This document shows, piece by piece, positions 50,001 through 63,441 of a DNA stretch of 64,000 nucleotides. The position numbers and the translations under genes are program-made. The notes beneath the pieces are model-generated. The model made no database searches. It worked only from the letters and a program-made list of their open reading frames with translations, and had not been told where the DNA came from. The stretch lies in the NCBI GenBank assembly GCA_034008185.1, contig CM067084.1, positions 12,109,385-12,173,384 of the forward strand. The letters run 5' to 3'. The DNA comes from Gorsachius magnificus. Lineage: Eukaryota > Chordata > Aves > Pelecaniformes > Ardeidae. Position 1 is the stretch's first letter. Each line of letters begins with the position of its first letter.

Positions 50001-53000
50001 TCCATTAATTCAGTCAATCCAGTGGATTTATTCAAGGAAACAGTATACAGTTGACTTCTCCAGCTGACTGCAAGACTGAAATTGATGGATGCCCCAAGTA
50101 CATTCTCAAGATCAAGCATGGTCTTATCTCAGTAGAGCTCCAATCCTTTTTCCCCCTGAGATTTTCATTTCATGCTATAAAATAGTGTTAGAATATTAAA
50201 AGAATCAAGTTATTAATATATTCCAAATGAATTATTATTCCATATGCAAAATTCTTTCAAAAATTTGGTGATAAGTAAAATTTATTTTTCAGTCTGCTGA
50301 TGCACTTTCTTTAAGAAATTCTCTACTCCAAGTCTTTTGCTAACTTATGTCATAATTGATAACATGTTTGCCTCTATCTTCATGCCACCAAGGCATGATT
50401 GCTCATAAAAAAATCTTAAAATTGCAATGGAGATTTGTAACTGTTTCTTTTTCCTTCAAATGATGCAAACACAGATATTTGGAAATACAATTTCTACGTG
50501 AAAGTATGAAGTCTCATGAAAAGCCCTAACGAAAAAACCCAGAGGGATATATTCTAGCCATGCCTCAGCACCTGCAAGAAATTTTCTGGCATCTGGATGA
50601 CTATCTTTCTATTACTCTGTTAAAATCTCTGAAAGACAAAACAAGATGTTGGGCTCCCTGTACACCTTCAGGTGCAGAAATAGAAAGGAAGGCAAGGTTA
50701 GAAAAGACTTTATTAGTAAAGTTGACTTCTATATAGCCCTATACTAATTCCTTACTCTGCAGTTTTATATTTGAGGACCTACTGAGGCAAAGGGGCTTTT
50801 GGAAACTCATTATGAGATTAATCTAGTTTAAGAATTGCTCAATCCCTGCCACGGTTGTGTAACATCCGACCTGAAACACCTCAGGATTCAGTCCCTCTGT
50901 CGAAGTCACTTGAATCTTCCTTACAGCGTCTCCAGTTACAGTCATACTTCTGGGACAAAAAAGGTCGAAAGCTATTGAAGAAAAATAGTTTTTCACAAAT
51001 TCAGTGCTGTCATTTAGTTTGCATAATCCCACAGATTATCTAAATCCATAACAAAACCGAATTAAAAAAAATTCTTTTACCTTCACACTTTTAGCACATC
51101 TTCAAGCACTATTTTCTAAAAAACAAAAAGGCATCATATTTTCCCTTCTATGACTGCTGATAGGCCTTTCTCTTGAATTCCTATGGGAAGTGTATCAGAC
51201 ATCTTTTAGACAGCACACAGGATAGCATCATTATTGACATAGACAATATACCCAAATATCTTGCTGACTGATCTACAGTACATTAGGCAGCATAAATTTA
51301 TAATGCCCTGAACAAATGATATTTAGAAAATCTATCCAAGTTTACAGATGAATCTTCCAGCTATTTGCAACCTTTTTCCTTTGTAACAAAGGAAAGCACT
51401 GAAAAACAATTCCAATAAGAAGGTCAGTTAGCTTTAACCCCCCAGATCCTGCAGGAGACCTTTACTTTAGCTTTAATACAGATGTTGGGCTAGGAGCTCT
51501 ATTGTTTATTAACCGAATACAATACTTAGGTGACAGAGACATAGAATGCCTTACACGTTTTTAACACTCCAAGATTGCAGGTAATGCTAATAAAACAAGA
51601 GCGTAGTCTCTGATAAAATATAATTTTAAACATAAAGAAGTAGTCAGATTGACTGAGAAGAAATATCCTTTTTTTACTTCTAATTCACTTTTTTGTAGAG
51701 AGCAGAGCAAGCTGGAGATTTGGGTATTTTGTGTAAGTTTGGGGTTTCTTGGTTTGTGGTGGTTGTTCACATAACATTAGTTATTACTTTATAAATACAG
51801 TCTACTCCTCTGTGGCTTGGCTTAATTTTGTGTGTAACACAATAGCCATTAAAAAGTAATTGTCACTTTAAAACAATTACACATCAGGGTTATTAGAATA
51901 TCATGAGGAGCCTGTAATACATCTATTCAACATTTTCACTTAAAATACAGATATGCAGTCACCTTCATTTGCCATAAATGGAGCCAGACATGTAAACTGT
52001 GTGTAAAATGGAAGTAAATGTTAACTCCATTTCCTTATGTTTCTTCACTGTATTGCAGCAGCCACTGAGGTGCCCACGACATTTAAACACATTTTCTTTT
52101 CATTTGGCTCTTGAGAGTATCCAACTCCCATCAAGGAAACAAGTTGTAAACAAATTCACAGAACACTCCGCCAGCTTAGCTATTTAGAAAGGTGAAGATA
52201 TTAAGAGCACTAATACATTATAATGACACAAAATCCATATGATGGAGAGTAAAATGAGCATATGCCAACTAGAATACTGGTCTGCTAGTAGCACAATGCA
52301 GTGCCTAATGGGGAGCCACGAACAGAGACTAGCAGTGCCAAGGAGGCCATATATCTCTAGGGAAGGAAACAGATCACTAATGGGAATCTGAAATCTTGCT
52401 GACTGAAGCAGTGTCATTGACATGCTAGTGGAGAAAACAGTCTATTTTTAAAACAAACGGTAAGCAAAAGAACTATGATGGAGGGCCTTTGAGGTACAGA
52501 TGATAAAAAGGAGTTTTAAAAAATGACATATCTTTACTCTCCAAAGTAAATATGTACTTTACTCTGGTGGGAAGATTTTTGTTTAGAATGTTTGCACATT
52601 CCTATTGGTCATTAGAATTTAAATGGTCTTCATTTGGATAGCATGGGTTAAAATTTGTCCCACAGAGCTTGCAATGGGGACATAACTTCATAAGAACTGA
52701 TAGCTGTCATTTTCCTTTCTTCTGCATTTTCTAATTTCACCCACCAGTGGAACAAGCAGTGTTTTATTCATAAAGCAAGGTCACATAAAGTATTTTCACA
52801 GCTTAATCTTCCGTAACATTTTAACAAGCAAGACCACCCTTTAGCCCTGTTCTGTTTCTGTTGTATTTTATCTCACAGAAATATGTGTAGCCTCAGAATG
52901 TCTGGAGAGGCATTTAAGATGAGCAGTTCTTCATTTCACAACATACAACAAACCTACGCACAGAGAAACAACTCCGTGCTGGCACAAGACCATAAAATTT

Positions 53001-55146
53001 CACTAATGTGTAGGATTTTGTTGCAGACTAAATATAGCAGCATTCACACCCTAGATGTCATATTTAAAATGCAGACAGCCTGAGAATCGCATTGCATTCA
53101 ATACACTACAATCACATCTTTGCTCCATTCTGAAGTTGAACAAGCTGCTTACAACCTTTTACAGGAACATTCTTCAGATGAGGCAGTAAAGCCCATGGTC
53201 CTGTCCTTCACTCATTAACAGTGGTGCTGAGGGCATATGTGTCCCCCCAGTAGCTACCAGTATTTCACAACTTCACTGCCATAAGTACCGCTTGGTCATT
53301 ACCTGTGGGAATGGCAGATCTGCGTGCAAGGCTCAGATTTTCTCTTTCTGTAAAAGCATGTGAAGGAACCTTAAGAAATGTGACCCTTCTGGGGAAAAAC
53401 TTCACTCCTGTGGCCTAGAAAGCAACAAGTTCCATTCCCAAAGGAACAGATTTTCCAGGAGTCTGAGATCAAATTCATCTACAGTGGCTCCTACCCCAGC
53501 ATTATATCCTCTTCCAAGCAGAGATGGATTTTTCCATGCGAAAAACAATAGCCTGCTCAGACAACCCGTACCTGAGCACAGGTGGAAAAGCTCTTAGGAT
53601 ACTTTTCACCTAAGGTTTGGTTCTGAAAGACAACAATGATTTCTCCTTTGAGTCTACCCTATTCTTTGTCTCTAGGGATCTGCAGAGTCTGGAAAATGAG
53701 AGAAACGGAGCCAGCAGAACACAGCTTTGATTCTGGAGGTGGTTATCTGGGTTAATTGTTTCAGTGGGAATTACTGTTAGGAAGATGCATGCATACACTG
53801 CTGGGGATATGTTCTGAGATGGAGCGGCTGGGCTGTTTGTGACTTACCTTTAAAGAGAGGCTTTCACTAAACACAAAAATAGCATAGATTGTGCTCCTCC
53901 TAAGAGTACTTAAATTATGGGTGAGAAGAACAGGCATCTCAAAACCCCAACACTATTATCTGTTATGTCACACAAGAACCACTTTAGCAGAATTTTCAGG
54001 GAATGACATCAAGCCAGTTGCTTAAGGGTAGGACATACTCCCTTAAGTACAGCCAGAGAGTAATTTAGAAAAATGATATAATCTTTTTAGATCTCTTCTT
54101 GGTCCCTTCCCTGTGAACTGTCTGGCTTGCAAGACTCATGAGTAAAAAGGGCAATAAAATCAGATAATCCATGATTTATATATTAGATTCCTACACAGCT
54201 GTCTTTGCAGTGAGATTTCCCATTTAAACCAATACAGTTAAAAGAGTCTGCCTTAAGACAATGCATAGCTTGTGACAGCAAAGACTCTGCATGTTTGGTA
54301 GGCATAATTTGCTATGTTTTTCTAACATCTGGAGTCAAAATGTCACATCAGAGTGACAGTTTCTTTGTACTTACAGCTAAATGAATACAGAAAGTCAACA
54401 ACAAACTGTTAGGCTGAAGGCAAACAAGATGTTTGCTGTCCTCTCAAAAAGCTCCAAATTAGTATTTTTAAATGCCAACAAATAAGGCACATAATGTAAT
54501 GCAGTTAAAGATGGATCAAGACTGACCCATTTTATGTTCCACAGAATTTTGATGAGTTTTCTCTTGCAAAGTTAAGTGCAGTTTTACATACAATCTTTTT
54601 TTTTTTTTAAATTCAATTTCTGTAATCATTATTCATGTGTCTTAAGCCAGTAAGAGATAATACAATAAATGGATTAATTATTGTGACCATGGTACTTAAA
54701 ACAACAATGCCAAACATTTTGGAAATGCTGATGTTTTGATTAGACTGACGGGGAGAAAAAGAAAATAATTACATGGATATTATCTTCCTGAATATTATTG
54801 TTTATCATAACGTGGAACTGTACACATGAAGTGCTTAGCTATCATCCCCAATAAGCTGATCACAGATTTAGGCAGAAGGTCACCTCCACTCAACTGTTCC
54901 CAAGATCTGACAGACACAGTTGCACTTTTGACATTTTTTAGACAGCATTAATTTCTAGTGAAAATTGTGCTAGTGCTCAGTTTCAGAGCTCCAAAAATAC
55001 TCTTTGGGTTGCCAATATCTGGTTTCAGTTATACAGGTTGTTTTTTTCAGTTCTTCTGAACATTAAAATTAGAAACTAAAAATGTGAAGATGTTTCTTTT
55101 CCCCTCTCCCCCTCCCCAGCCACCTGTTTGTACACTGATGTGGCCA
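47011..55146. other. unique AT-rich sequence, no gene seen
   Basis: No transposon or convincing exon is recognised over about 8 kb. T runs occur at about 47703-47716 and 48511-48522. The stretch 47200-47400 and the stretch 54640-54860 are complex and non-repetitive and could hold conserved noncoding elements. A 113-codon plus-strand frame (48784-49125) is serine/leucine-rich and pyrimidine-driven, so it is not called. Confidence 0.4.
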
Positions 55147-55250
55147 CTTCTAGTTTATCTTCATACAAAAGGAATCCAAGTCAAGTCATAGTGAACAAGG
55201 ACCTTCTAGTTTAGCTTTACCCAAAAGGAATCCAATTCAGGTCATAACTG
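55147..55250. repeat. diverged tandem duplication, 56-bp period
   Basis: CTTCTAGTTTATCTTCATAC and CTTCTAGTTTAGCTTTACCC begin two copies 56 bases apart. Both continue AAAAGGAATCCAA and TCA.GTCATA. About 38 of the first 44 positions agree. The mismatches show the duplication is not recent. Confidence 0.8.
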
Positions 55251-57719
55251 GGGTGACTGGGAGTTTTTCCTCAAAAGTGCATTGCTGCACCAATCCAACA
55301 GCAGAAGTCTAAGATGGGTACAGTAACACCACCAAATCCAGTCCTGATTCAGTGATAAACTATGTTCTTCAAGCATTATTTTCTCAAGACTTAACAGTAA
55401 GCTGATCTTACCTCTCAAGACTACTGACATCGAAGAATCCTCTTCTTGAGGGAACTCCATCTGCAGCTGGCTCTAATAGAGCCACTCCTACTGGCTTGTG
55501 AAAATAGGTCTGTGGCACTGAATATGTAATTCTGTGTCAAACTGGTAACACAAAATCCTTTAAATTAAAGAAAGCCTTTTAAATCATTGGGATGTATCTT
55601 CTCTGTTTACACAAATAGAGTAATCTGTGGGGTTACAAGCTATTTTGCAACTTGTCCTATGTAGAATTGCAGTTAGAAACTGATGAATATGAATAGGTTC
55701 TCTGCAGACAAATTCACCAAAGAAAATGGCAAATTCTTTTAACTGTACTCAAGCAATTTCTATTTCAGTTTTGAATAGATGGCAAATTTATAGTGATATG
55801 AAATTATATAATGAAGTTCACACATAGAACACTTTTTCTAATGTGTCTATTTTCTTGAGTGACATTGTTCAGTATAGGCAAAAATGTGGAAGAAATGACT
55901 GCTTATTATTCCCAATAAATAATTTAAAAATCATCTTAACCTTATAGTATTTTCATGATTTTTTTTCTCCAGTAAGAAAACTCTTTTAAGATTTAACAAC
56001 ACAAGGAAACTTTCAGCAATTTCTATAGGTATTAATTCTTTCAAGAATTGATTTATAGCAATTTATAACTATTAACAACTTAAGGCCAAAAAATTTAAAT
56101 TTAATGTTGGTAATTTTACGGATCACCTCAGCAGAAACTCACTGATTGCTACATATGACCCACGTTAAGAGCAGAACAGGTTACCAAGATTAAAATCTCT
56201 ACATTTTGAAAAATAGTTTGAGAACTCTTTGGAAGTCAACCAAACTGTAAACAACCTGTGTAGAACCAGGCTGGTCTTCTAAAATTATTGCTTTAAATAT
56301 TGCATTCTTCTTTAAAAACAACTAAACAATTTCTTAAGATAAAAGGTGCTGAAAAAATGTATTCAGCATACTGCACATATTCAAAATATAGGTGCCATAT
56401 CCTTTGTGTCACTTGTGCACTGGTCTGAGAGCATATTGAGATAAATTACATCTATTTCAAGACTAATTTGGAAAAAACTGAGCTGCACAATACATAAATT
56501 GAGCGAATTATCTAAAACGAGAATTAGGTCCACCAAGCCTTCAAATGAAAATCATGTTCTTGTTTGAAAGTCTGGTTAACTTCCATAACTTCCTGTGTGT
56601 GTGAAGGCAGTGTAGGGGAAACACCAAGCAAGTCCAGCAATTCCCAGCTGGCATACAGCTCTTTCAAAATATGCAAAGAGGAGAAGGATATCACTGTGTC
56701 TAGATTATTGTTTGTACTGTTAGGTGGTCCTCTGCCTAGCATTCAGAGTCACATTTATCAAGGCAATTCTACCGCTGCAGCATCCAACACATCTCATTCT
56801 TAAAGGTTTCCATAATGACAATTTCTACACTACCTCTGCAAGTGATAGTACACACCTGCAATTGATACCCATGAAGCACCGGTACCCAACAGAGTTGCTG
56901 GGAAGCTAGTCTGGAACTGCATAAATTATTTGTGGACTGCAATAAGAATGACCTTCTAAGCTTTAGCAATACTCATTTAACAACTATACCAGATATCACA
57001 AATTAACCATATATCAGAATTAGTATAGAATAGATTATCTTTAAGGTGGTATTGCGTGATCATGATTCTGGGAGTCCACTGAAACTTAGTCAGACTCACA
57101 ACATCTTTATGAAGTGACGGAAGCATACGGACATGGGATGCAAAAACCTGGATGCACCAACTCTATTGCAAAATTTAAAATACCCTGAATTTTGTCTTAG
57201 AATCTTAACTATAGCCTAGGAAGAAGCCTTAAGCCTTATGCAATTCACACATATCATTCTGCCTTACCTGGAGCCTAGAAATGACAATGCAATTTTGAAA
57301 ATTACATCCATTAAGCCTCCCTGGTTTAGTAGTCTGTAGAGAGATGTTAGCGGTCAGTCTGGATTCAGGACAGCTGAATACTAGTTCTCATCTTATAAAC
57401 TCAACTGACTTTCCATGGAGTTTTTCCAAGGGTAGCTTAACCACTCTTCCCCATAGCCCAAGGAACGCCTTTTGTCAGCTCTTGCTGCTTACAGAAAGAA
57501 TATGTCCTCAAGAAGACTCATGACATCTAAACGTGTGTATGTGCGCAGACATAAATTTTGATACATCTCCAGATCAATGACATGTTTTCACTTGTAAATA
57601 TATATTGCAAGTAAATATGGGATATTAGTAAATGAAATATTTGTAAGAATGGCTAGTATTAGGGAGCCCACATCTGCTCTAAACTATCACAAATCATTTG
57701 AGTGTCAGTAGTTTGGTTT
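55251..57719. other. unique AT-rich sequence, no gene seen
   Basis: Facing frames around 56524-56969 are under 80 codons and overlap on both strands. Nothing can be supported. Confidence 0.4.
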
Positions 57720-58100
57720 GTTCCTAGGTTTTAATTCAGAGCCTTTTTCTGGCTCAGCTTAGTACATGAAGCAGGCTTGCATGCCAAAGCTGTGATTAAC
57801 TTTATAGCTGCAGTGGAATATGGAAATGCATCATGCAAAAGTGTGTACTTGCCAAAATTATTCCATGACCTTGTGCTTAAGCTGAGTTTTAAATAATTCA
57901 GTGATGTATTGAATGAATAAATTTGTGCTGCTTGTTACTCTAAACAGTCATGCTTTCACTTTCCTTGCCATTTTTAATAAAGCCTCACTTTCTAATATTC
58001 ATGAAATATTGCATTTCAATTAAATTACATACGTATTGAGAAAATAGTTTGCCCTAAGCTGTTTAGTGTTGACACCAACTGTCATTTGCCTTTTCTTTTT
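57720..58100. promoter_or_regulatory. possible conserved noncoding element
   Basis: Long, non-repetitive and balanced sequence carries TGGAATATGG (57814-57823, TEAD type), ATGCATCATGCAAA (57826-57839, POU/octamer type), GTGATTAAC and CAATTAAATTA. No frame is open over it. The enhancer reading rests on appearance and motif density. Confidence 0.22.
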
Positions 58101-61100
58101 GTATAATAACCATGGAGGTTTTATGTACAAGCAATATAAAGCAATGTCACACTTTAACGAGAAACTTTTTTGATCATGTATAGCACAAGAAAGAATAAAC
58201 CTAAGCTATTTTGTTATTTTTTTACAGGCTATTAATCTAGCTTAAATAGCACAAGCTCAATCCAAACTTAAGTTTTCCATTCCTGGTTTCATGGAAACAG
58301 CATGTGAAGTCTTCCAGTGTTTCACGTGCTCAGTAAAAACTGCAGAACTCAGGCCTTTAAGCTGGTTCAGTCTGAGCCGAACCTGTTTTTAAAATGCAAT
58401 GGTAACAGAAGAGCCACAAGTTAAAAGGTTAGTAACTTAAACAGCATAAGAAGGTAAAAGAGGATGCAAATATAAAATTATACCTGCACTGAAGCAGCAA
58501 AATACTGTTCTCCAATTTGTCATTATTTCATTGCAGGTAAATTGATTAAAATTCTTGCAACTCAGTGTATTTCCCTTTTAAAAGGGTATCCTATCACCGT
58601 CTTATTTATAAGAAATAATTTCATATTTTCAAATTAAAAATAAAGTTATCTCACTATATTACTTTGGATAATAAAACCATGACAATATTTTAAACCTAAC
58701 TCTCATCTATGGACTCATATGGTCCTCTCCATTCTACCTGATTTCATTTCCCACTATTTGGCCAAAATGAACAGCAACTTTCTAATAAGACCAGAAAGAG
58801 CTGATGAAGTGCATATTGCATATCACTCTCTATGCCTGATGCAGAGAAAGAAAATTTGTAACAGAGCTCAAACAGAGCCTGGTTCTCAAGATGAAGCTGT
58901 GAGGTCTTCCCTGTTCAATACGGAGACCTGAACCATAGCTACAGTGGAGCTGCAATGTGCTACCTTTTGCAGATAGATAGCAGGTACCACAGAATTTTAT
59001 TCCCAGAGTGCAAGTGAATAGATGTGAAGAAAAAGCAAATATGAAATAAATGTCCCATTAGTGCCTGCTCAAAAGGCCAGCAAACTCCTCACAACTCTTC
59101 TTTTGTCATTCCTTTCTGTTTTCAAATAGCAGGGGGCAGGGGGAAAAGTGTTTGCAAGCTTCACCTGCTAGATAAAGATTTTTCATTAATGTCTGTAAGC
59201 GAATGTGGATATATTTACCATGCTGCATCTCTAGCCATCTTAATAACTTTAAATTGGCCCTAACATACTGATAATCTTCACCCTCTAGTGAAGCAACCAC
59301 CAGCACCATTTGTCATAATGTTTTCAGCAAATTACCCCAAACTGTTCTGGTTGCCTCAGTGTAACTAAGAGGCCACAAATGTTTGCCCTGAAGCATTTAC
59401 AATCAGTGTTAGGAAGACAGTAGCAGGATTACTGTAAAGAGCTAGGCAAAAGAAGTACATTACAGCAGCAAAAGCTTTTGATTCCCTAATTGAAGCTATT
59501 TCACAATATATAGAAGAAAGTTTTAAATAAACAACCTAAATGTCATTAATTTCTTATAATTTCATGAAAGGAGGTTGTCTTCAGCACAAATATTCAAACT
59601 ACCAGTTCAGGAGAAGTTTTAAGTGAGCCAGATCATGAGCCTTCTCATACAAATGTCTTCTGTTTGATGCTTCTGGGAAAATGTGGGAGTTTACTTAGCA
59701 CGTAGTTTCTTGTTCAGGTGTCACTGACACAATTACTCATGTGATGGATGAAAGAAAGGCTGCACAGAAACATTTAGCTTTTTCAACTCTAGCTCCACTT
59801 TAACTTCCTTTAAGTAAATATGAACCTTTTAGTTGACTTTAGCAAGTACAAATGCTCCAGAAGGAAAGAAAGAATTGGCATAATGAGAATAATATAGTAA
59901 CTCCAGTATAGACTGGACTCATGCTGCTTCCACTGGTCCTAAATCAAAACGTAGTTTTATAAACAATGCAACCTTAGCATCAGCAATGTTTTCTGGAATA
60001 AGATGAAGCTATGCATTTTCTTTAAGCAACCACTATTTCATTACAAATCAATAGGGTGTCTATCAATATTTTAAACCAAAACAATACAAAGAAGCATACA
60101 CCTAAGGGCATAATTAGATTAAAGCTGAAGGTCAGCTCAGCTAGGCCTTCAACTTTTGTTTTATTTCTCTGGGATCACAGATTTGAGGGATTTTAGAATC
60201 TACCTTAATCAAAATAGCAATTTAAGCCTAGACACTCTGTTTCCCACCTTCTGTAGTTTTATGTCAAATTATTAATTTTACTTTCAAATTTTTGTTAACC
60301 CTTAAATAATTCCTTATTATCCAAATTTAATAACTCAAATTGTATACCATGCATTTTTATACAAGAGATTAAAACCGTACAAGAATCATTGGGATCTCTA
60401 AAATGAATAATAATTCAGGTTATTTTTAAAGTGTTCTTAAAGATTTCTGGTTTTCAATACATGGTAGGTGTTTCAAAGCCAGTACACTGTCCTTTAGTCA
60501 CTGATAGAAGAAAATAATGAAAAAAATTAAGAGAGACAGACCAAGAAAACATGTACATAAGCATCTAACCTTGAGGACCAGATACCGGTAAATCACATCA
60601 TTAATACTTACGATTCGAGCACCAAGTATAAGCTCACCCTTTTCTCTCATAGTCTTACCTTCTTCCATTCTCTGCATACATCACTGAGACAACAAAATTA
60701 AGTCTTGCTTTGAACTAAATGTCTTTGTGTACATGATCATTTTTGCGTGCCAGAAATTCTTTTTTGTGAGTATTCTGAAGTGGAGTGTGTGCCTTCCCCT
60801 CTTTTTGGCTACAGAATCAGTGTGCAAATGCAACCCCAGCATAATGCCTACAGCAGCTCCAGTCAGACTTTTTATGTTGCCCTTCCATTATAATATCTGT
60901 CAGACATTTAATGCAGTTTTGCCTTGCGTATGGGCTGATGACACCTAAGTGCTGGGCTATGAAGATGGGAAACAAGAATGAGCACTAACAGTTATCTGGG
61001 CATGTAGCCTCTTTTCATCTCCCACACTGTAACTCATGGCAATCTACTACGTTAGTGCTGTCCTCTGACCTTCACCACGCTACCCACAGGCTTTACAAAG

Positions 61101-61958
61101 CATACATAAAATATTTTCTCCCATGAAAAAAGGCATTCAAAATAAATCTTTTTTCTCTTCCTTTTTTCAGAAGTCTGATGCAGAGTGGTGGGGCCAGCAA
61201 CACACTAAGCAAGAGAGTCTCAGGCTCAGCTTCTATGCTACATGCCAAGTGAACTGAGAGGGAGGAGGGAAATCAGAGGAGAATGGCAAATGCACAAGAT
61301 GAACAAGATGGTGCCAATAACTTCTACAAGATTTCCTAATTTCATGTAATTTGTTCTAGCATCTTTTGTAAACCAACCAGCTTTATTCCTGATGGTCCAA
61401 GGCTTTCACAGTGAACCTAAAACATTTTTTCCTACCTCAATGAAACTGTTCACATTCTCCTTTTCTCTTACTTTCAAAAAATCACAGATGAAATATCCAT
61501 TTTCAGTGAATTTACCACACCAATAAAAATTTGCTATGAATTAAGGACATAGCATTCAGTTCCTGAAGGTGATAAGCACTATTTACATTGAAGGGCAAAA
61601 AAAAAGAAAAAATCCAGACCCTATTAAAACTGTTCCATCACACAATGAGACTAAGATTCAGTACTTCATAAGAAACAATTAAAAAGATTGTTTGATCTTA
61701 CTTTGAAAAAATAGGCTGACCACAGTGCTAAGATTACTCTAAAAATTATTTTTATGAGTATTTTGCCAACCTCAAAATATTGCCTGAAAATTATCTGTAT
61801 TTTGGTAGAAAACATGCTCTAAATTTTGATGTTTCCATAAACAAAATTTTTTCACTATTTACAACCATTCACCAAAGATACTTTGCTACCTTCAAAACCT
61901 CTGTAGTCACAAAACAGCAAGCAGGAAACACGATAGTACAGACATATGTAAGTCTTAC
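58101..61958. other. unique AT-rich sequence, no gene seen
   Basis: No exon or transposon is recognised over this stretch. Confidence 0.4.
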
Positions 61959-62018
61959 CTTTGCCAAACTTCAGGACTAACTGATCTTCACAGTTCTTTT
62001 CTGCATTCTTCCAATTTC
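61959..62018 (-). CDS. candidate internal coding exon of an unidentified protein
   Basis: On the minus strand TTTATATTTATTTATATTAG precedes 60 bases followed by the donor GTAAGACTT (last exon bases CAAAG). One frame is open, entering with two bases and reading NWKNAEKNCEDQLVLKFGK with one base left over, so both flanking introns would be phase 1. The peptide is charged and helix-prone, and its WKNAEKNC start recalls C-type lectin wording, but nothing else supports a lectin. Another frame reads KLEECRKEL then stop, so it could instead end a protein here. The exit phase matches the candidate exon at 38501-38555. Confidence 0.22.
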
Positions 62019-62238
62019 CTAATATAAATAAATATAAAGCAAGAAAATATTATTTCAAAAGTGAGTTTAAGCAATTCCAAACATGTTAATGGATTTAATA
62101 AAAATTTTGACTTCATAAAAAATTCTTATTATTTGCTGCAGTTTCTATTACTATTAGTTGGTTCTCCTCAATTACAAAATCTCCAGAAAATACAAGAAAA
62201 AAACCTAGAACCGAATACAAATATAAGTATACATAGCT
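62019..62238. other. AT-rich sequence, no gene seen
   Basis: Nothing beyond the acceptor-like tract of the minus-strand exon candidate. Confidence 0.4.
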
Positions 62239-62440
62239 TGTAACTGTGCAGCCCCGCAGTACAGCATTGCAGTAGCTAAAAGCAGGCCATCAGCTTTGTA
62301 CTGAATTTGCAAGGCCCCAGGACTGAGTCTTGTCAGACTTGCTCTGTCTGAACGTCCCTGGACGTTTGCTTTACTTGGTTGAGCTGCAACAGCAGTTTCT
62401 TTAACAGACTGGGTGGCAACGGCTGATTCCCACTACTTGC
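62239..62440. other. GC-richer patch with a CpG palindrome
   Basis: An isolated GC-richer block carries AACGTCC, CT, GGACGTT (62351-62366), an exact 7-bp inverted repeat with two CpGs. The wording around GGTTGAGCTGCAACAGCAG is vaguely LTR-like, but no ends or target duplication can be fixed. Confidence 0.3.
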
Positions 62441-63261
62441 ATTTATCTTTGTATGGTACAACCACAGGACTGCACAGATAGCAGTAACAAGCAGTTATTA
62501 TACGTAGTGCAAGATACTTAAGGGTCTAACAAAATGAGGCAATGCAGAGAATTACCAGGGAGCAGGCCTGGGACATGGGGACACAGGACATGGCACAGAA
62601 TGCAGGGAGATCTCATGGCTACAAACAACTCCACACAATCGCTCAAAGACATGCAGACCTAGACCCGGACACATCTGATTTTAGGGACAACAAAGAGAAC
62701 AAAGAAAACATATCTAACATAAGTACGAGGCCACATATACAGTAAATTTGGATGTTATGTAGAGCTGTGGACCAGTGACGAAAGAAGGAAGTGTAAAAGA
62801 CTTATTAGTGAACATTAAAAAAAAAAATAAATGACGCCCAGTGAATTCTAAAGGGAAGAAGAACAATACCTTGACATGGACATCATATTACTTGTGGTGA
62901 AGGACTTCATGTGTCAAGACAACTTGCTGTCTACCAGCATGAAACCTCCAACTTTATGGTCCAGAGGAGTTGGAGAAGGGTGAGCACAGTACCAGGGAAA
63001 TGGGTAGAAACTAAGTTACTGAAATATTTTCTGCATAGATATGTTCTTTCTTGTTCACTTGCAATTGTATCTGGACTAATTATGATTCTTGCATTAGACT
63101 ATTAAGGCTTCAGTTAAATTATTTTCAATAAATTCTCATGTTTATGTGTTACATGTGTTTCCTGCATTACACAAGTGCCCAAGCTTCACAGGGAAGGGGC
63201 GGATTTCTATTACATAGACATTAGTTAAGAGCTTTTTATATTTTTTTTTATTTATTTTCAG
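62441..63261. other. unique sequence, no gene seen
   Basis: Two frames of about 65 codons (62542-62745 and 62911-63105) have no family character. A strong pyrimidine tract at 63232-63261 serves as the acceptor of the next entry. Confidence 0.4.
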
Positions 63262-63441
63262 AGTTAATATTGAGAGGTTCCATGAGCCTGCAAATGGCCT
63301 GGCTTCATATTTTTATGGAGTCACCTCTTGATTTTAACATTTGCTACAGTACTGGACTAAAAAGGGATGCTTCTGAAGGGACACTGGAAGGATCTTTGTA
63401 ATTTACCTCTATTGATCACTACTGGAAATTTATGTATGGAG
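63262..63441 (+). ncRNA. candidate exon with strong acceptor and donor
   Basis: A long T-rich tract ending TTTATTTATTTTCAG precedes 180 bases that end ATGGAG before GTAAGACAA. All frames stop before the donor. The longest open one enters with two bases, runs 45 codons (starting LILRGSMSLQ, ending EGTLEGSL) and stops at 63399-63401. It could be a noncoding RNA exon, or a last coding exon whose untranslated region is spliced. Evidence is the splice-site pair only. Confidence 0.18.

Noticed and set aside
53849..53914. Minus-strand open segment before a GTAAGTCAC donor (reads RSTIYAIFVFSESLSLK)
   Set aside because: The acceptor is weak and the phases do not fit between the candidate exons at 61959 and 38501.
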